From positions 1,893,501 through 1,957,500 of the forward strand of contig NZ_CP142394.1 of assembly GCF_035930445.1 (NCBI RefSeq): a DNA stretch of 64,000 nucleotides, written 5' to 3'. Numbering within the stretch: the first letter of the stretch is position 1; every line of letters starts with the position of its first letter. Positions 26,201 through 33,222 of this stretch are shown here, piece by piece. Source of the DNA: Sphingopyxis chilensis. Its GTDB lineage: Bacteria; Pseudomonadota; Alphaproteobacteria; Sphingomonadales; Sphingomonadaceae. The notes below the pieces were generated by a model that was not told the DNA's origin, searched no databases, and worked only from the letters and a program-made list of their open reading frames with translations. Made by a program: the position numbers and the translations under genes.

Positions 26201-26373
26201 ATGGTGATACCGTCGTTCAGACGCTGTGGTTCGCGGGCGCGTTCACATTGGTCCTAAGCTCGCTACTCGCCCGGCGGTTACCCATGGCCGACTGGCTCAA
26301 GATGGCGCTCGCATGGGTCGCGATCTTCGGGCTTGTATTTCTCGTGATCCGGACGTGGCAGATCATGGCATGA
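26197..26373 (+). CDS. 58-residue membrane protein, function unknown
   Basis: A short gene fitted exactly between its neighbours: its ATG overlaps the MBL-fold stop (ATGA at 26197-26200) and its TGA overlaps the next ATG (ATGA at 26370-26373). The product has two hydrophobic segments, TLWFAGAFTLVLSSLLA and LAWVAIFGLVFLVI, joined by RRLPMADWLKM. Coupling on both sides and the TM pattern support a real protein. I do not recognise the family. Confidence 0.7.
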   Translation: MNGDTVVQTLWFAGAFTLVLSSLLARRLPMADWLKMALAWVAIFGLVFLVIRTWQIMA

Positions 26374-26708
26374 CGAAATATCTGATTTCTTTCCCGAGTG
26401 AGGCCATGATGGTCACCGACGAAGAACTGCCCGAAGTGTCCGCCGCCGCCCACGCGGTGATCGAGGAAGCCAAGGCGGCCGGCGTATATGTGTTCGGCGG
26501 CGGAATCGACGAGCAGGTCGAGCCGGTGCTGGTCTCCAGCGAAGGATTGGTATCGACGCAAATCTATCCAGGCAGTCGCATCAAGGGCGGGTTCGCGGTG
26601 CTCGAATTGCCGACCCGCAGGGAGGCTGCCGAATGGGCGAGGAAAATCGCGGTCGCTTGCCGGTGTTCGCAAGAGCTTCGCGAGTTCATGTACGATCCCG
26701 CGAGCTGA
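26370..26708 (+). CDS. YCII/DGPF-domain protein
   Basis: A 112-residue protein of the YCII-related fold. It is a single ferredoxin-like domain of unknown enzymatic role, often considered a small cytoplasmic enzyme or regulatory domain. The conserved glycines (VYVFGGGIDEQ) and the C-terminal REAAEWARKIAVAC stretch fit the family. The start at 26370 overlaps the preceding small gene's stop (ATGA); longer forms would read through that gene. It is the last gene of the run that begins at tmk. Confidence 0.82.
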   Translation: MTKYLISFPSEAMMVTDEELPEVSAAAHAVIEEAKAAGVYVFGGGIDEQVEPVLVSSEGLVSTQIYPGSRIKGGFAVLELPTRREAAEWARKIAVACRCSQELREFMYDPAS

Positions 26709-26709
26709 G

Positions 26710-26739
26710 AAAAGGGGCGGGCCGCATGGCGGCCCGCCC
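26710..26739 (-). terminator. Rho-independent terminator of the PRC-barrel-like gene
   Basis: An 11-bp perfect stem (26715-26725 with 26729-26739, loop ATG) is followed on the minus strand by TTTT. It lies 48 bases past the stop of the minus-strand gene and directly behind the YCII gene, so it can stop transcription from both sides, with the T-run favouring the minus strand. Confidence 0.75.
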
Positions 26740-26787
26740 AGTCGTCGATCGGCGTCATTGGGGTCATCGCCGATCGCCCCATTTGCC

Positions 26788-27624
26788 TTACTCGCCGGTT
26801 TGCTGCTGCTCGGCCGCTTTCTTCAGCTGGCCCTTGGTCATCCCGGTCACGAGCACGTCGCCCGAGCCGGCGAAGCTGGCGGCGGGAAGGGTCGCTACCC
26901 GGTCCCCGACCTCGACCGTCACGGCCTGGACGACCCCGCTGCCGGTCTGGCGCAGTTCCTGGACATAACCGATCACCTTGCCGCGCGGATCGGTGACGGG
27001 CATGCCCGGCGCGATGGCGAACATGCCGTTGCCGGTGGCGGCGCCGCTGCCCGCGGCTGCGAGCTGGCCCAGGCTACCCTGGAAGCTGCCCGCGATCGAA
27101 CCGGCGGCGGCGGCGCTGCCTGAGACGTCCGACAGCGCGCCATTGGTCCGATCGCGGACAGTCCCGACCGCACCGCGCGCGGTGCCGGTTGCGGTCGAAG
27201 CGGTGTCACGGGCGGTGCCGACAACGCCGCGGGCCGTCTGGCCGACGAAATCGGTGCCGACGGCCTGCGCGTCGAGGCTGCCGCTACCCGATGCGGAGCC
27301 CGCGCCGCTGGCGTTGCCGCCGACCGCGCGACCAAGCAGGTTCGCGTCGCCATTGGCTGAACCCTTGCCATTCGCATCGGCGCGACCCTTGCCTTGAACT
27401 CGACCCGAGCGACGATCGACATCGGCTTCGCCGCGGCCCGATCCGGTGATATCGCCCGCTGTGCCAAGCGTCCCGCCGATCGGCCCGGTGGGATTGCCGA
27501 GCGTGCCGCCCAAGCCGCCACTCAGTCCGCCATTACCGCCGAGCAACTGCGCCGAAGCGGGGGCCGAAAATGCCATGCTCGACACGGCGAGCGCGAGAGC
27601 CGGCGTGAAAATACGATGTGCCAT
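26788..27624 (-). CDS. Secreted Gly/Ala-rich protein with PRC-barrel-like C-terminus
   Basis: A 278-residue exported protein. Residues 1-26 are a signal peptide ending ASAQ. A long low-complexity Gly/Ala/Ser-rich region follows with repeats such as TARGVVGTARDTAS and GTARGAVGTVRDRT. The last about 75 residues form a compact domain (PVTDPRGKVIGYVQELRQTGSG, then DRVATLPAASF) like a PRC barrel or short beta-barrel. The function is unknown; an envelope or matrix role is inferred. It is preceded by a GGAAG-N17-CGTT promoter-like element also found at the ECF sigma gene. Confidence 0.82.
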   Translation of the reverse strand: MAHRIFTPALALAVSSMAFSAPASAQLLGGNGGLSGGLGGTLGNPTGPIGGTLGTAGDITGSGRGEADVDRRSGRVQGKGRADANGKGSANGDANLLGRAVGGNASGAGSASGSGSLDAQAVGTDFVGQTARGVVGTARDTASTATGTARGAVGTVRDRTNGALSDVSGSAAAAGSIAGSFQGSLGQLAAAGSGAATGNGMFAIAPGMPVTDPRGKVIGYVQELRQTGSGVVQAVTVEVGDRVATLPAASFAGSGDVLVTGMTKGQLKKAAEQQQTGE

Positions 27625-27672
27625 TATCCTTCTCCTTCGTCTTGCGGCCCGGAGGGGAGGGCCTGAAGGAAG

Positions 27673-27698
27673 AACGATGGCGGGTTCGAATTTCTTCC
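27673..27698 (-). promoter_or_regulatory. ECF-type promoter element of the PRC-barrel-like gene
   Basis: Read on the minus strand, GGAAG at 27694-27698 is followed by 17 bases and CGTT at 27673-27676, about 50 bases ahead of the ATG at 27624. The flanks also match the element at 29054-29085: both begin GGAAGAA and end CTTCC. A shared ECF sigma promoter is the simplest reading. Confidence 0.65.
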
Positions 27699-27716
27699 GA
27701 AATTATTCGAAACCGG

Positions 27717-28985
27717 TCAGCGACGGCCGCAATCTCCGCAAATGAGCCCGTGACCGTAAATCTTATCGCGGCCCTTCTTGCCGAGATCGCGGGCTTCGAA
27801 AACCAGCGCGGATACCGCCGGCCCGATCCGGTCGATCGCCGGTGCCGGGTAGCGAAGGGCAAGGCGTCCGCCGACGAGCGGCGCGGCGAATGAGGTGCCA
27901 CGCAGGCGGTCGGTCGTATCGACGTCGGTCGCGGCAAGCACGGCATCGCCCGGCGCAGCGAAGTCGATGTGTTGCGTCCGGCCCGCCTCGGGCAAGACGC
28001 GATTCCTTGCATCGACGCCGGTCACCGCAAACACGCCCTTATAGGAAGCGGGATAGGCGGGCGGAGCGGCCGGGCCGTCGTTGCCGACCGCGGCGACGAT
28101 CAACATGCCGCGCTGCTGCGCGCGCGATACGGCGCTCGCCAGCAGCTTGTTGTCGGGCCCGACGAGGCTGATCGTCGTCACCGCGGCGCCGCGCTGTACC
28201 AACCAACCCAGTGCGCGCGCAATGGCGCTTGCGTTCCCACCCGCCGGATCGGTGCCATAGACGTCGGCCGCCAGGAGCCGCTGCCCGGAAGCCGCCCCCC
28301 GAACCGATCCGCTGCCGATGAGCAGCGAGGCCACGGCAGTGCCGTGGCGGCTGGCGTAAGGCGCACCAGCCGCGAAGCCGCGCTGCTCGACACGACCGGC
28401 GACCGACGGATGCGCAGCAACCCCGCCGTCGATCAATCCGAGCCGGGCTTGGCCGGGCGACGCCGCCATCGCCAATGCCGTGGCCGAAAGAGTCCCACCG
28501 GGACCGCTTGTGAAATAGATATGATCGGCATCGACTTCGGCCTCGGGCAGAAGCTTGGAAAGCTTCTTTTGCGCGCGAGCGAGGCTGTTCCCTTCAGGAA
28601 CCGCAAAGCGAGCTATGTCGAGGTCGATGCCTTCGACAAGCTCGCGGTCGATCAGCCGGAACCCTTCCTTGGCCGCGCGCGCGATCATCGCTTCGTCGAC
28701 ACCCGTTGCCACAACTATGCCGCGCACCGCGGGCTGGCCGTCGCGGTCGGGTTCGATGCGGTCGCGATTGTCGCGGAGCAGCGCGGCGATCCGGTCGATT
28801 CGCAACTGCGCGAGCGTATTGCGCACAGCGACGAGCGGCTCGCTGCTGATGTCCGGCAGCGAGGGCAGGGTGCGCGCGGCATCGGGAAGCTGGACCGGTG
28901 GCAATGCGATCTGGGCATCGGCATGCGCAGCGATCCCGGCGGAGAGAAGCGAGAGCATCATGGGCAGGGCGATCAAGGCGCGCAT
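27717..28985 (-). CDS. Secreted subtilisin-like serine peptidase (S8 family)
   Basis: A 422-residue protease with a signal peptide (to about residue 25) and an N-terminal prodomain-like segment. The catalytic triad is D186 in LGLIDGG, H214 in SRHGTAVAS and S365 in RGTSFAAP, and the oxyanion asparagine is in AVGNDGP. It is divergent from an ECF sigma/anti-sigma operon, a placement in which secreted proteases can be sigma targets or can process envelope signals. The last residues (LICGDCG) contain two cysteines. Confidence 0.9.
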   Translation of the reverse strand: MRALIALPMMLSLLSAGIAAHADAQIALPPVQLPDAARTLPSLPDISSEPLVAVRNTLAQLRIDRIAALLRDNRDRIEPDRDGQPAVRGIVVATGVDEAMIARAAKEGFRLIDRELVEGIDLDIARFAVPEGNSLARAQKKLSKLLPEAEVDADHIYFTSGPGGTLSATALAMAASPGQARLGLIDGGVAAHPSVAGRVEQRGFAAGAPYASRHGTAVASLLIGSGSVRGAASGQRLLAADVYGTDPAGGNASAIARALGWLVQRGAAVTTISLVGPDNKLLASAVSRAQQRGMLIVAAVGNDGPAAPPAYPASYKGVFAVTGVDARNRVLPEAGRTQHIDFAAPGDAVLAATDVDTTDRLRGTSFAAPLVGGRLALRYPAPAIDRIGPAVSALVFEARDLGKKGRDKIYGHGLICGDCGRR

Positions 28986-29053
28986 CGAAACTCCTCATAT
29001 CGGCGGGGGCGAAGGCGGCGAACCAGCCGCGCCCGAAAAATTTAGCATGCCAT

Positions 29054-29085
29054 GGAAGAAACGATAGAGTGGCGTCGTTTCTTCC
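29054..29085. promoter_or_regulatory. Bidirectional ECF-type promoter between S8 protease and sigma genes
   Basis: An 11-bp perfect inverted repeat (29054-29064 with 29075-29085). On the plus strand it reads GGAAG-N17-CGTT (CGTT at 29076-29079), 29 bases before the sigma ATG. On the minus strand it also reads GGAAG-N17-CGTT (CGTT at 29060-29063), about 75 bases before the protease ATG. This is close to the ECF consensus GGAAC-N16/17-CGTT used by EcfG-type factors. Confidence 0.7.
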
Positions 29086-29108
29086 TCAGACACAGCGAAA
29101 AGGCGAAT

Positions 29109-29597
29109 ATGCGCTTCGAAGAGGAACTGGTCGAATTATTGCCGCGCCTGCGCCGGTTCGCGCGCGGATTGGCGCGCCATCAGAGCGATGCCGACGATTT
29201 GTGCCAGGCCGCGATCGAACGCGCGCTGAAATCGCGCGATCAATGGCAACAAGGAACGAGACTGGACAGCTGGATGTACCGCATCACCCGCAATCTCTGG
29301 ATCGACGAACGCCGCGCCGCTGGCCGGCGCGGCGTTCATGCGCCGATCGACGACGCAATCATACAGGTCGCGGGCGAGGGCGCCTCCGAGGTCGAGGCAG
29401 GGGCACTCCGTGGCGATGTCGACGGCGCCATGGCCCGGCTTCCCGACGAACAGCGCGAAGTCGTGATGCTCGTGCTTGTCGAAGGCTATGCCTATCGCGA
29501 AGCCGCGGAGATGCTCGATGTGCCGGTCGGTACCGTGACCTCGCGCCTTGCGCGGGGGCGCGAAGCCCTGATGTTCTATCTTGGAGAAGCGGCATGA
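29109..29597 (+). CDS. ECF-type RNA polymerase sigma factor
   Basis: A 162-residue ECF sigma factor. Region 2 is near residues 15-75 (DADDLCQAAIERAL, then RLDSWMYRITRNLWID). Region 4 has the helix-turn-helix YAYREAAEMLDVPVGTVTSRLARGREAL. The inner ATG at 29109 is preferred over a start at 29052 because region 2 begins right after it (FEEELVELLPRLRRFARG) and the promoter-like repeat occupies 29054-29085. Its stop overlaps the anti-sigma start by four bases, so the pair is coupled. Confidence 0.9.
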   Translation: MRFEEELVELLPRLRRFARGLARHQSDADDLCQAAIERALKSRDQWQQGTRLDSWMYRITRNLWIDERRAAGRRGVHAPIDDAIIQVAGEGASEVEAGALRGDVDGAMARLPDEQREVVMLVLVEGYAYREAAEMLDVPVGTVTSRLARGREALMFYLGEAA

Positions 29598-30307
29598 GCT
29601 TTGATCCCGCCACCGTCGCTGCTTTTGTCGACGGCGAACTCGACGATCTGACCGCACGCCGGATTGAGCGCGAGGCAGCCAACGATGCAGCACTCGCGGC
29701 GGAGATCGCACGCCATCGCGCGCTCAAAGCGCGGCTGACCGGGCATTATGCTCCCATTGCGAAAGAGGCCGTTCCCGAACGACTCCGGTCGCTGATCGCG
29801 GTTGATGACAAGGTCGATACGAGCTTGGCCGATCGCCGCAGCGTCAGAGGCGCGCGCTTCACATACTTCAGTGGCGTTCATTGGAGCGCCATTGCGGCTT
29901 CGCTGGTGCTCGGCCTGACAATCGGACTGCGCCCTTGGGCGCCGGCCGCCGATGTGACAATCGACAACGGCGCTCTGGTCGCGGCGGGATCGCTCGCCGC
30001 AGCGCTCGATACACAGCTCGCGTCGAGCCAGCGTGACGATGCCCCGATCCGTATCGTGCTCAGTTTCGAGGACAATACCGGTCGCTATTGCCGCAGCTTC
30101 GAAAGCCGTCCGGTCAATGGAATCGGTTGCCGCGAGGATGGTCGATGGCAGATCGAAAGAACGCTTCCGGGCCAAACCCGCGGCGATTACCGGCAAGCCT
30201 CATCGGGCGAACTTGCTGGCGCGGCAGCGGCCATGATGAAACGCGATCCACTTGATGCTCAGAGCGAACGAGCGGCGCGGGACGCGGGATGGACAAATCC
30301 CCGATAG
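29594..30307 (+). CDS. Membrane-bound anti-sigma factor
   Basis: A 237-residue protein. The N-terminal anti-sigma segment (AAFVDGELDDLTARRIER) is typical of RskA/FecR-like anti-sigma families and lacks the HxxxCxxC zinc motif. One transmembrane segment at residues about 97-118 (WSAIAASLVLGLTIGL) leaves about 120 residues in the periplasm. Coupling to the sigma gene by an ATGA overlap identifies it as the partner. The periplasmic part has two cysteines (YCRSF, GIGCRED) that could form a disulfide; a sensing role is inferred. Confidence 0.85.
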   Translation: MSFDPATVAAFVDGELDDLTARRIEREAANDAALAAEIARHRALKARLTGHYAPIAKEAVPERLRSLIAVDDKVDTSLADRRSVRGARFTYFSGVHWSAIAASLVLGLTIGLRPWAPAADVTIDNGALVAAGSLAAALDTQLASSQRDDAPIRIVLSFEDNTGRYCRSFESRPVNGIGCREDGRWQIERTLPGQTRGDYRQASSGELAGAAAAMMKRDPLDAQSERAARDAGWTNPR

Positions 30308-30463
30308 GATTTGTCGGAGAGTCTTGGGAACTGGAACTCGCCAAAACAGGTCCACTGGGCTTTACTGCCGCATAGAGCGATCTTAGACGCGCAATATGAC
30401 GTTTCTGCAATTTGGTGAGTGGAAGTCGGTCTGCCAAACGCGGGGACCATTCTATGATTTAAC

Positions 30464-30477
30464 ATAATATATATTAT
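30464..30477. promoter_or_regulatory. 14-bp AT palindrome just upstream of mazG
   Basis: ATAATATATATTAT is perfectly palindromic and stands out in a G+C-rich region, ending 11 bases before the mazG ATG. It may be part of the promoter or an operator. The 181-base region 30308-30488 has no other gene that I can support. Confidence 0.4.
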
Positions 30478-30488
30478 CGGATAAACAT

Positions 30489-31262
30489 ATGCCTGACACG
30501 GCAAACCAATCCCCCATCGACCGTCTGCTCGGAATCATGCGCCAGCTCCGCAATCCGGACGGCGGTTGCGAATGGGATCTCGCGCAAAACTTCTCGACGA
30601 TTGCACCTTATACGATCGAGGAAGCCTATGAGGTTTCCGACGCGATCGCCGGCGGCGATCCTGCCGCGATCCGCGACGAACTCGGCGACCTTCTGCTCCA
30701 GGTCGTGTTCCATAGCCAGATCGCGACCGACGACGGCCTTTTCGGCTTCGACGACGTCGCCGATGCGATCAGCGACAAGATGGAACGCCGCCATCCGCAC
30801 ATCTTCGGCAACGGCGAGACCGACGATGTCCGCAAGCAATGGGAAGCAATCAAGGCCGATGAACGCGCCGCCGAAGGGCCAAGTGGTGCGTTGGCAGGTG
30901 TCGCGCTGTCGCTACCCGCCTTGCTCCGCGCCCAAAAGCTGCAAGGCCGCGCCGCGCGCGTCGGTTTCGACTGGCCCGACGTCGACGGTCCACGCGACAA
31001 GATCGCCGAAGAATTGGCCGAGGTGGCGAATGCAGCGAACGAAGCCGAGCGCCACGAGGAAGTCGGCGACCTTTTGTTCGCGGTCGTAAACTATGCACGC
31101 AAGCTGGGCGTCGATGCGGAAAGCGCGCTACGCGACGCCAATCTGAAATTCGCCCGACGCTTTGCGGCGATGGAAGATCGGGCCGGCGGGAGCATCGCAG
31201 ACCTGTCGCTTGATGCGCAAGAAGATCACTGGCTGGCGGTCAAGGCGTCGGAGCGTCGTTAG
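30489..31262 (+). CDS. mazG: Nucleoside triphosphate pyrophosphohydrolase MazG
   Basis: A 257-residue two-domain MazG that hydrolyses NTPs to NMP and PPi. The first MazG fold has the EExxE-type motif in APYTIEEAYEVSDAI and RDELGDLLLQVVFH. The second has the corresponding helix KIAEELAEVANA and EVGDLLFAVVNYAR. MazG restrains (p)ppGpp or damaged nucleotides under stress. It stands convergent to hflX, with which it overlaps by 23 bases at the 3' ends. Confidence 0.94.
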   Translation: MPDTANQSPIDRLLGIMRQLRNPDGGCEWDLAQNFSTIAPYTIEEAYEVSDAIAGGDPAAIRDELGDLLLQVVFHSQIATDDGLFGFDDVADAISDKMERRHPHIFGNGETDDVRKQWEAIKADERAAEGPSGALAGVALSLPALLRAQKLQGRAARVGFDWPDVDGPRDKIAEELAEVANAANEAERHEEVGDLLFAVVNYARKLGVDAESALRDANLKFARRFAAMEDRAGGSIADLSLDAQEDHWLAVKASERR

Positions 31263-32604
31263 GATCTTTCCGGGCCGGCCATAGCCGTTCGAACCGCGCG
31301 CGATCCGCGGGATCGAGCCGTACGGTCAGGACGTGCCCCTCGCCCTCCGGCTCATCGGAGAGCACCTCGCCGCGGGCGTGCAGCCAAGCCATTGCCTCGC
31401 CCTGCTCATAGTCAAGATAGATGCGCTGCACCTGATGCCGCGCGGTCAATTGCGACGCCATGAGGATGCGCGCGGTCTCGACGCCTTCGCCCGTCACGGC
31501 CGAAATGATCGCGACGTCGGGACGCCGCGCCGCCATTTCTTCGATCGTCGCGCGGCGATCGACGTCCGCGGTGTCGATCTTGTTCCATATTTCGATCTGG
31601 GGGATCGCCGCCGGAGCATCCCCCTCCCCGCCATCCTGCGGACCGTTGGCGCCGAGCGAATTCAGAATCGCGCGCACATCCTCATATTGCGCCTCGCTGT
31701 CGGGATGCACGATATCGCGCACATGGACGATCAGGTCTGCGGTCGTGACCTCTTCCAGCGTCGCACGGAAGGCGGCGACGAGTTCGGTCGGCAGATCGGA
31801 CACGAAACCCACGGTGTCGGACAGGATCGCCTTGTCGATGCCGGGCAACCGGATTTCGCGCATCGTCGGATCGAGCGTGGCGAAAAGCATATCTTCCGCC
31901 ATGACGTCACTCCCCGTCAACCTGTTGAAGAAAGTCGATTTTCCGGCGTTTGTATAGCCGACGAGCGCAATGACGGGCCATGGCGCGCGCTGGCGCTTCG
32001 ACCGTTGCAGTTGGCGCGTGCGGCGCGCATCCTCAAGGCTGCGGCGAATCCGCGCCATCCGATTGCGGATCATCCGCCGGTCGGCTTCGATCTGCGTTTC
32101 CCCGGGGCCGCCGAGGAATCCGAAGCCGCCGCGCTGACGCTCGAGATGCGTCCAGCTACGAACGAGGCGCCCTGCCTGATAATCGAGATGCGCGAGCTCG
32201 ACTTGCAAACGCCCCTCAGCCGTCGCAGCGCGCTCACCGAAGATTTCGAGGATCAACCCGGTGCGGTCGATCACCTTCGTACCGAACGCCGTTTCGAGAT
32301 TGCGCTGCTGGATCGGCGTGAGCGCCGCATCGACAACGACCAGCTGGACGCCCTTCGCGGCGATGTCGGGCGCGATCGCGTCGATCTGGCCGACGCCGAG
32401 AAGGGTCGCCGCCCGCGTCTGCCGCAGGCGCAGCGTGTGGACGGCGACGACATCGAGCCCGATCGCAAGCGCGAGTCCCTTCGCCTCCTCAGCGCGAGCG
32501 TCAAGGTCGCGCGCAAGCCGCTGGCTATGCCATTCGGGCACGATGACAAGCGCGGGTGCGCCGCGCGTTACCTCGTCTTCATTGTCGATTATCGGGTCGA
32601 TCAG
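31240..32604 (-). CDS. hflX: GTPase HflX (start probably CTG)
   Basis: A ribosome-associated GTPase that rescues or splits stalled ribosomes. The N-terminal HflX domain contains [15 protein letters not shown] and [12 protein letters not shown]. The G domain has G1 [13 protein letters not shown]3 [10 protein letters not shown] and G4 IWNKID. The conserved first strand [16 protein letters not shown] begins upstream of the only standard start (GTG at 32541), and no ATG, GTG or TTG lies further back. CTG at 32604 overlaps the hfq TGA as CTGA, the same geometry as the ATGA overlaps around it. From CTG the product is 454 residues; from GTG, 433. Confidence 0.85.
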   Translation of the reverse strand: MIDPIIDNEDEVTRGAPALVIVPEWHSQRLARDLDARAEEAKGLALAIGLDVVAVHTLRLRQTRAATLLGVGQIDAIAPDIAAKGVQLVVVDAALTPIQQRNLETAFGTKVIDRTGLILEIFGERAATAEGRLQVELAHLDYQAGRLVRSWTHLERQRGGFGFLGGPGETQIEADRRMIRNRMARIRRSLEDARRTRQLQRSKRQRAPWPVIALVGYTNAGKSTFFNRLTGSDVMAEDMLFATLDPTMREIRLPGIDKAILSDTVGFVSDLPTELVAAFRATLEEVTTADLIVHVRDIVHPDSEAQYEDVRAILNSLGANGPQDGGEGDAPAAIPQIEIWNKIDTADVDRRATIEEMAARRPDVAIISAVTGEGVETARILMASQLTARHQVQRIYLDYEQGEAMAWLHARGEVLSDEPEGEGHVLTVRLDPADRARFERLWPARKDPNDAPTP

Positions 32605-33104
32605 GTGTCGTCCGCTTCGCCGTCACCCTCGCCATTGTCGGTCAGGTTGATCGGCCCGTTCGGCTGAACGGTCGAAATCGCGTGCTTGTAGACAAGCTGC
32701 ACCTGCCGCTCGCGCTCGAGCAACATGCAGAACAGGTCGAACGCGACGATATCGCCCTGCAGCATCACGCCGTTGACGAGGAACATCGTGACCGATTCGT
32801 CCGACCGGCGAACCGCGTTCAGGAAAACGTCCTGCAACGCCTTGCCCTTGCTCGCCGGCGCGTCGCGCAGATTGTCGCCGAGCAGCGACAAGTCGAAATC
32901 ATGCGACGGCATCACGGTCGAGATCGCATGCTTATACACCAGCTGCGACTGCCCGTCGCGGCGGAGGAGCAATGAGAAATTGTCGAACCAGGTGATGATG
33001 CCCTGCAGCTTGACACCCTTGACCAGGAACATGGTCACCGGGGTTTTGCTCTTGCGAAGGGCGTTGAGGAAAATATCTTGGAGATTCTGGTTTTTATCGG
33101 ACAC
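32601..33104 (-). CDS. hfq: RNA chaperone Hfq with two tandem Sm domains
   Basis: A 167-residue double-domain Hfq. Domain 1 is about residues 8-66 and domain 2 about 89-148, joined by a linker at 67-88. Both keep LQDxFLNAxR, VTMFLVxGVxLQG and VYKHAISTV; the YKH triads are at 57-59 and 139-141, so both uridine-binding faces could work. Three double units could form a pseudo-hexamer. The rim differs (RKSK in domain 1, RRSDES in domain 2). The GTG at 33104 has AGGAGG 7-12 bases upstream; in-frame upstream sequence does not look like Hfq. The order ntrX-hfq-hflX is alphaproteobacterial. Confidence 0.93.
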   Translation of the reverse strand: MSDKNQNLQDIFLNALRKSKTPVTMFLVKGVKLQGIITWFDNFSLLLRRDGQSQLVYKHAISTVMPSHDFDLSLLGDNLRDAPASKGKALQDVFLNAVRRSDESVTMFLVNGVMLQGDIVAFDLFCMLLERERQVQLVYKHAISTVQPNGPINLTDNGEGDGEADDT

Positions 33105-33144
33105 ATTTGCCTCCTGTTTTTGGCGGTACAACCGCGGGTACGGT

Positions 33145-33182
33145 GCCGGTTTTCCGGCTTTCAAGACCTTCTTCTTGAAAGC
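33145..33182 (-). promoter_or_regulatory. Overlapping hairpins in the hfq leader
   Basis: GCTTTCAAGA at 33157-33166 pairs with TCTTGAAAGC at 33173-33182 (10 bp, perfect, six-base loop). GCCGG at 33145-33149 pairs with CCGGC at 33154-33158. They share two bases, so only one can form fully. They lie between ntrX and hfq; without a T-run they are not obvious terminators. Confidence 0.4.
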
Positions 33183-33222
33183 AATATGCGGCAAAGCAGG
33201 CGGAAGGTCTAGCGCAAAGCCG

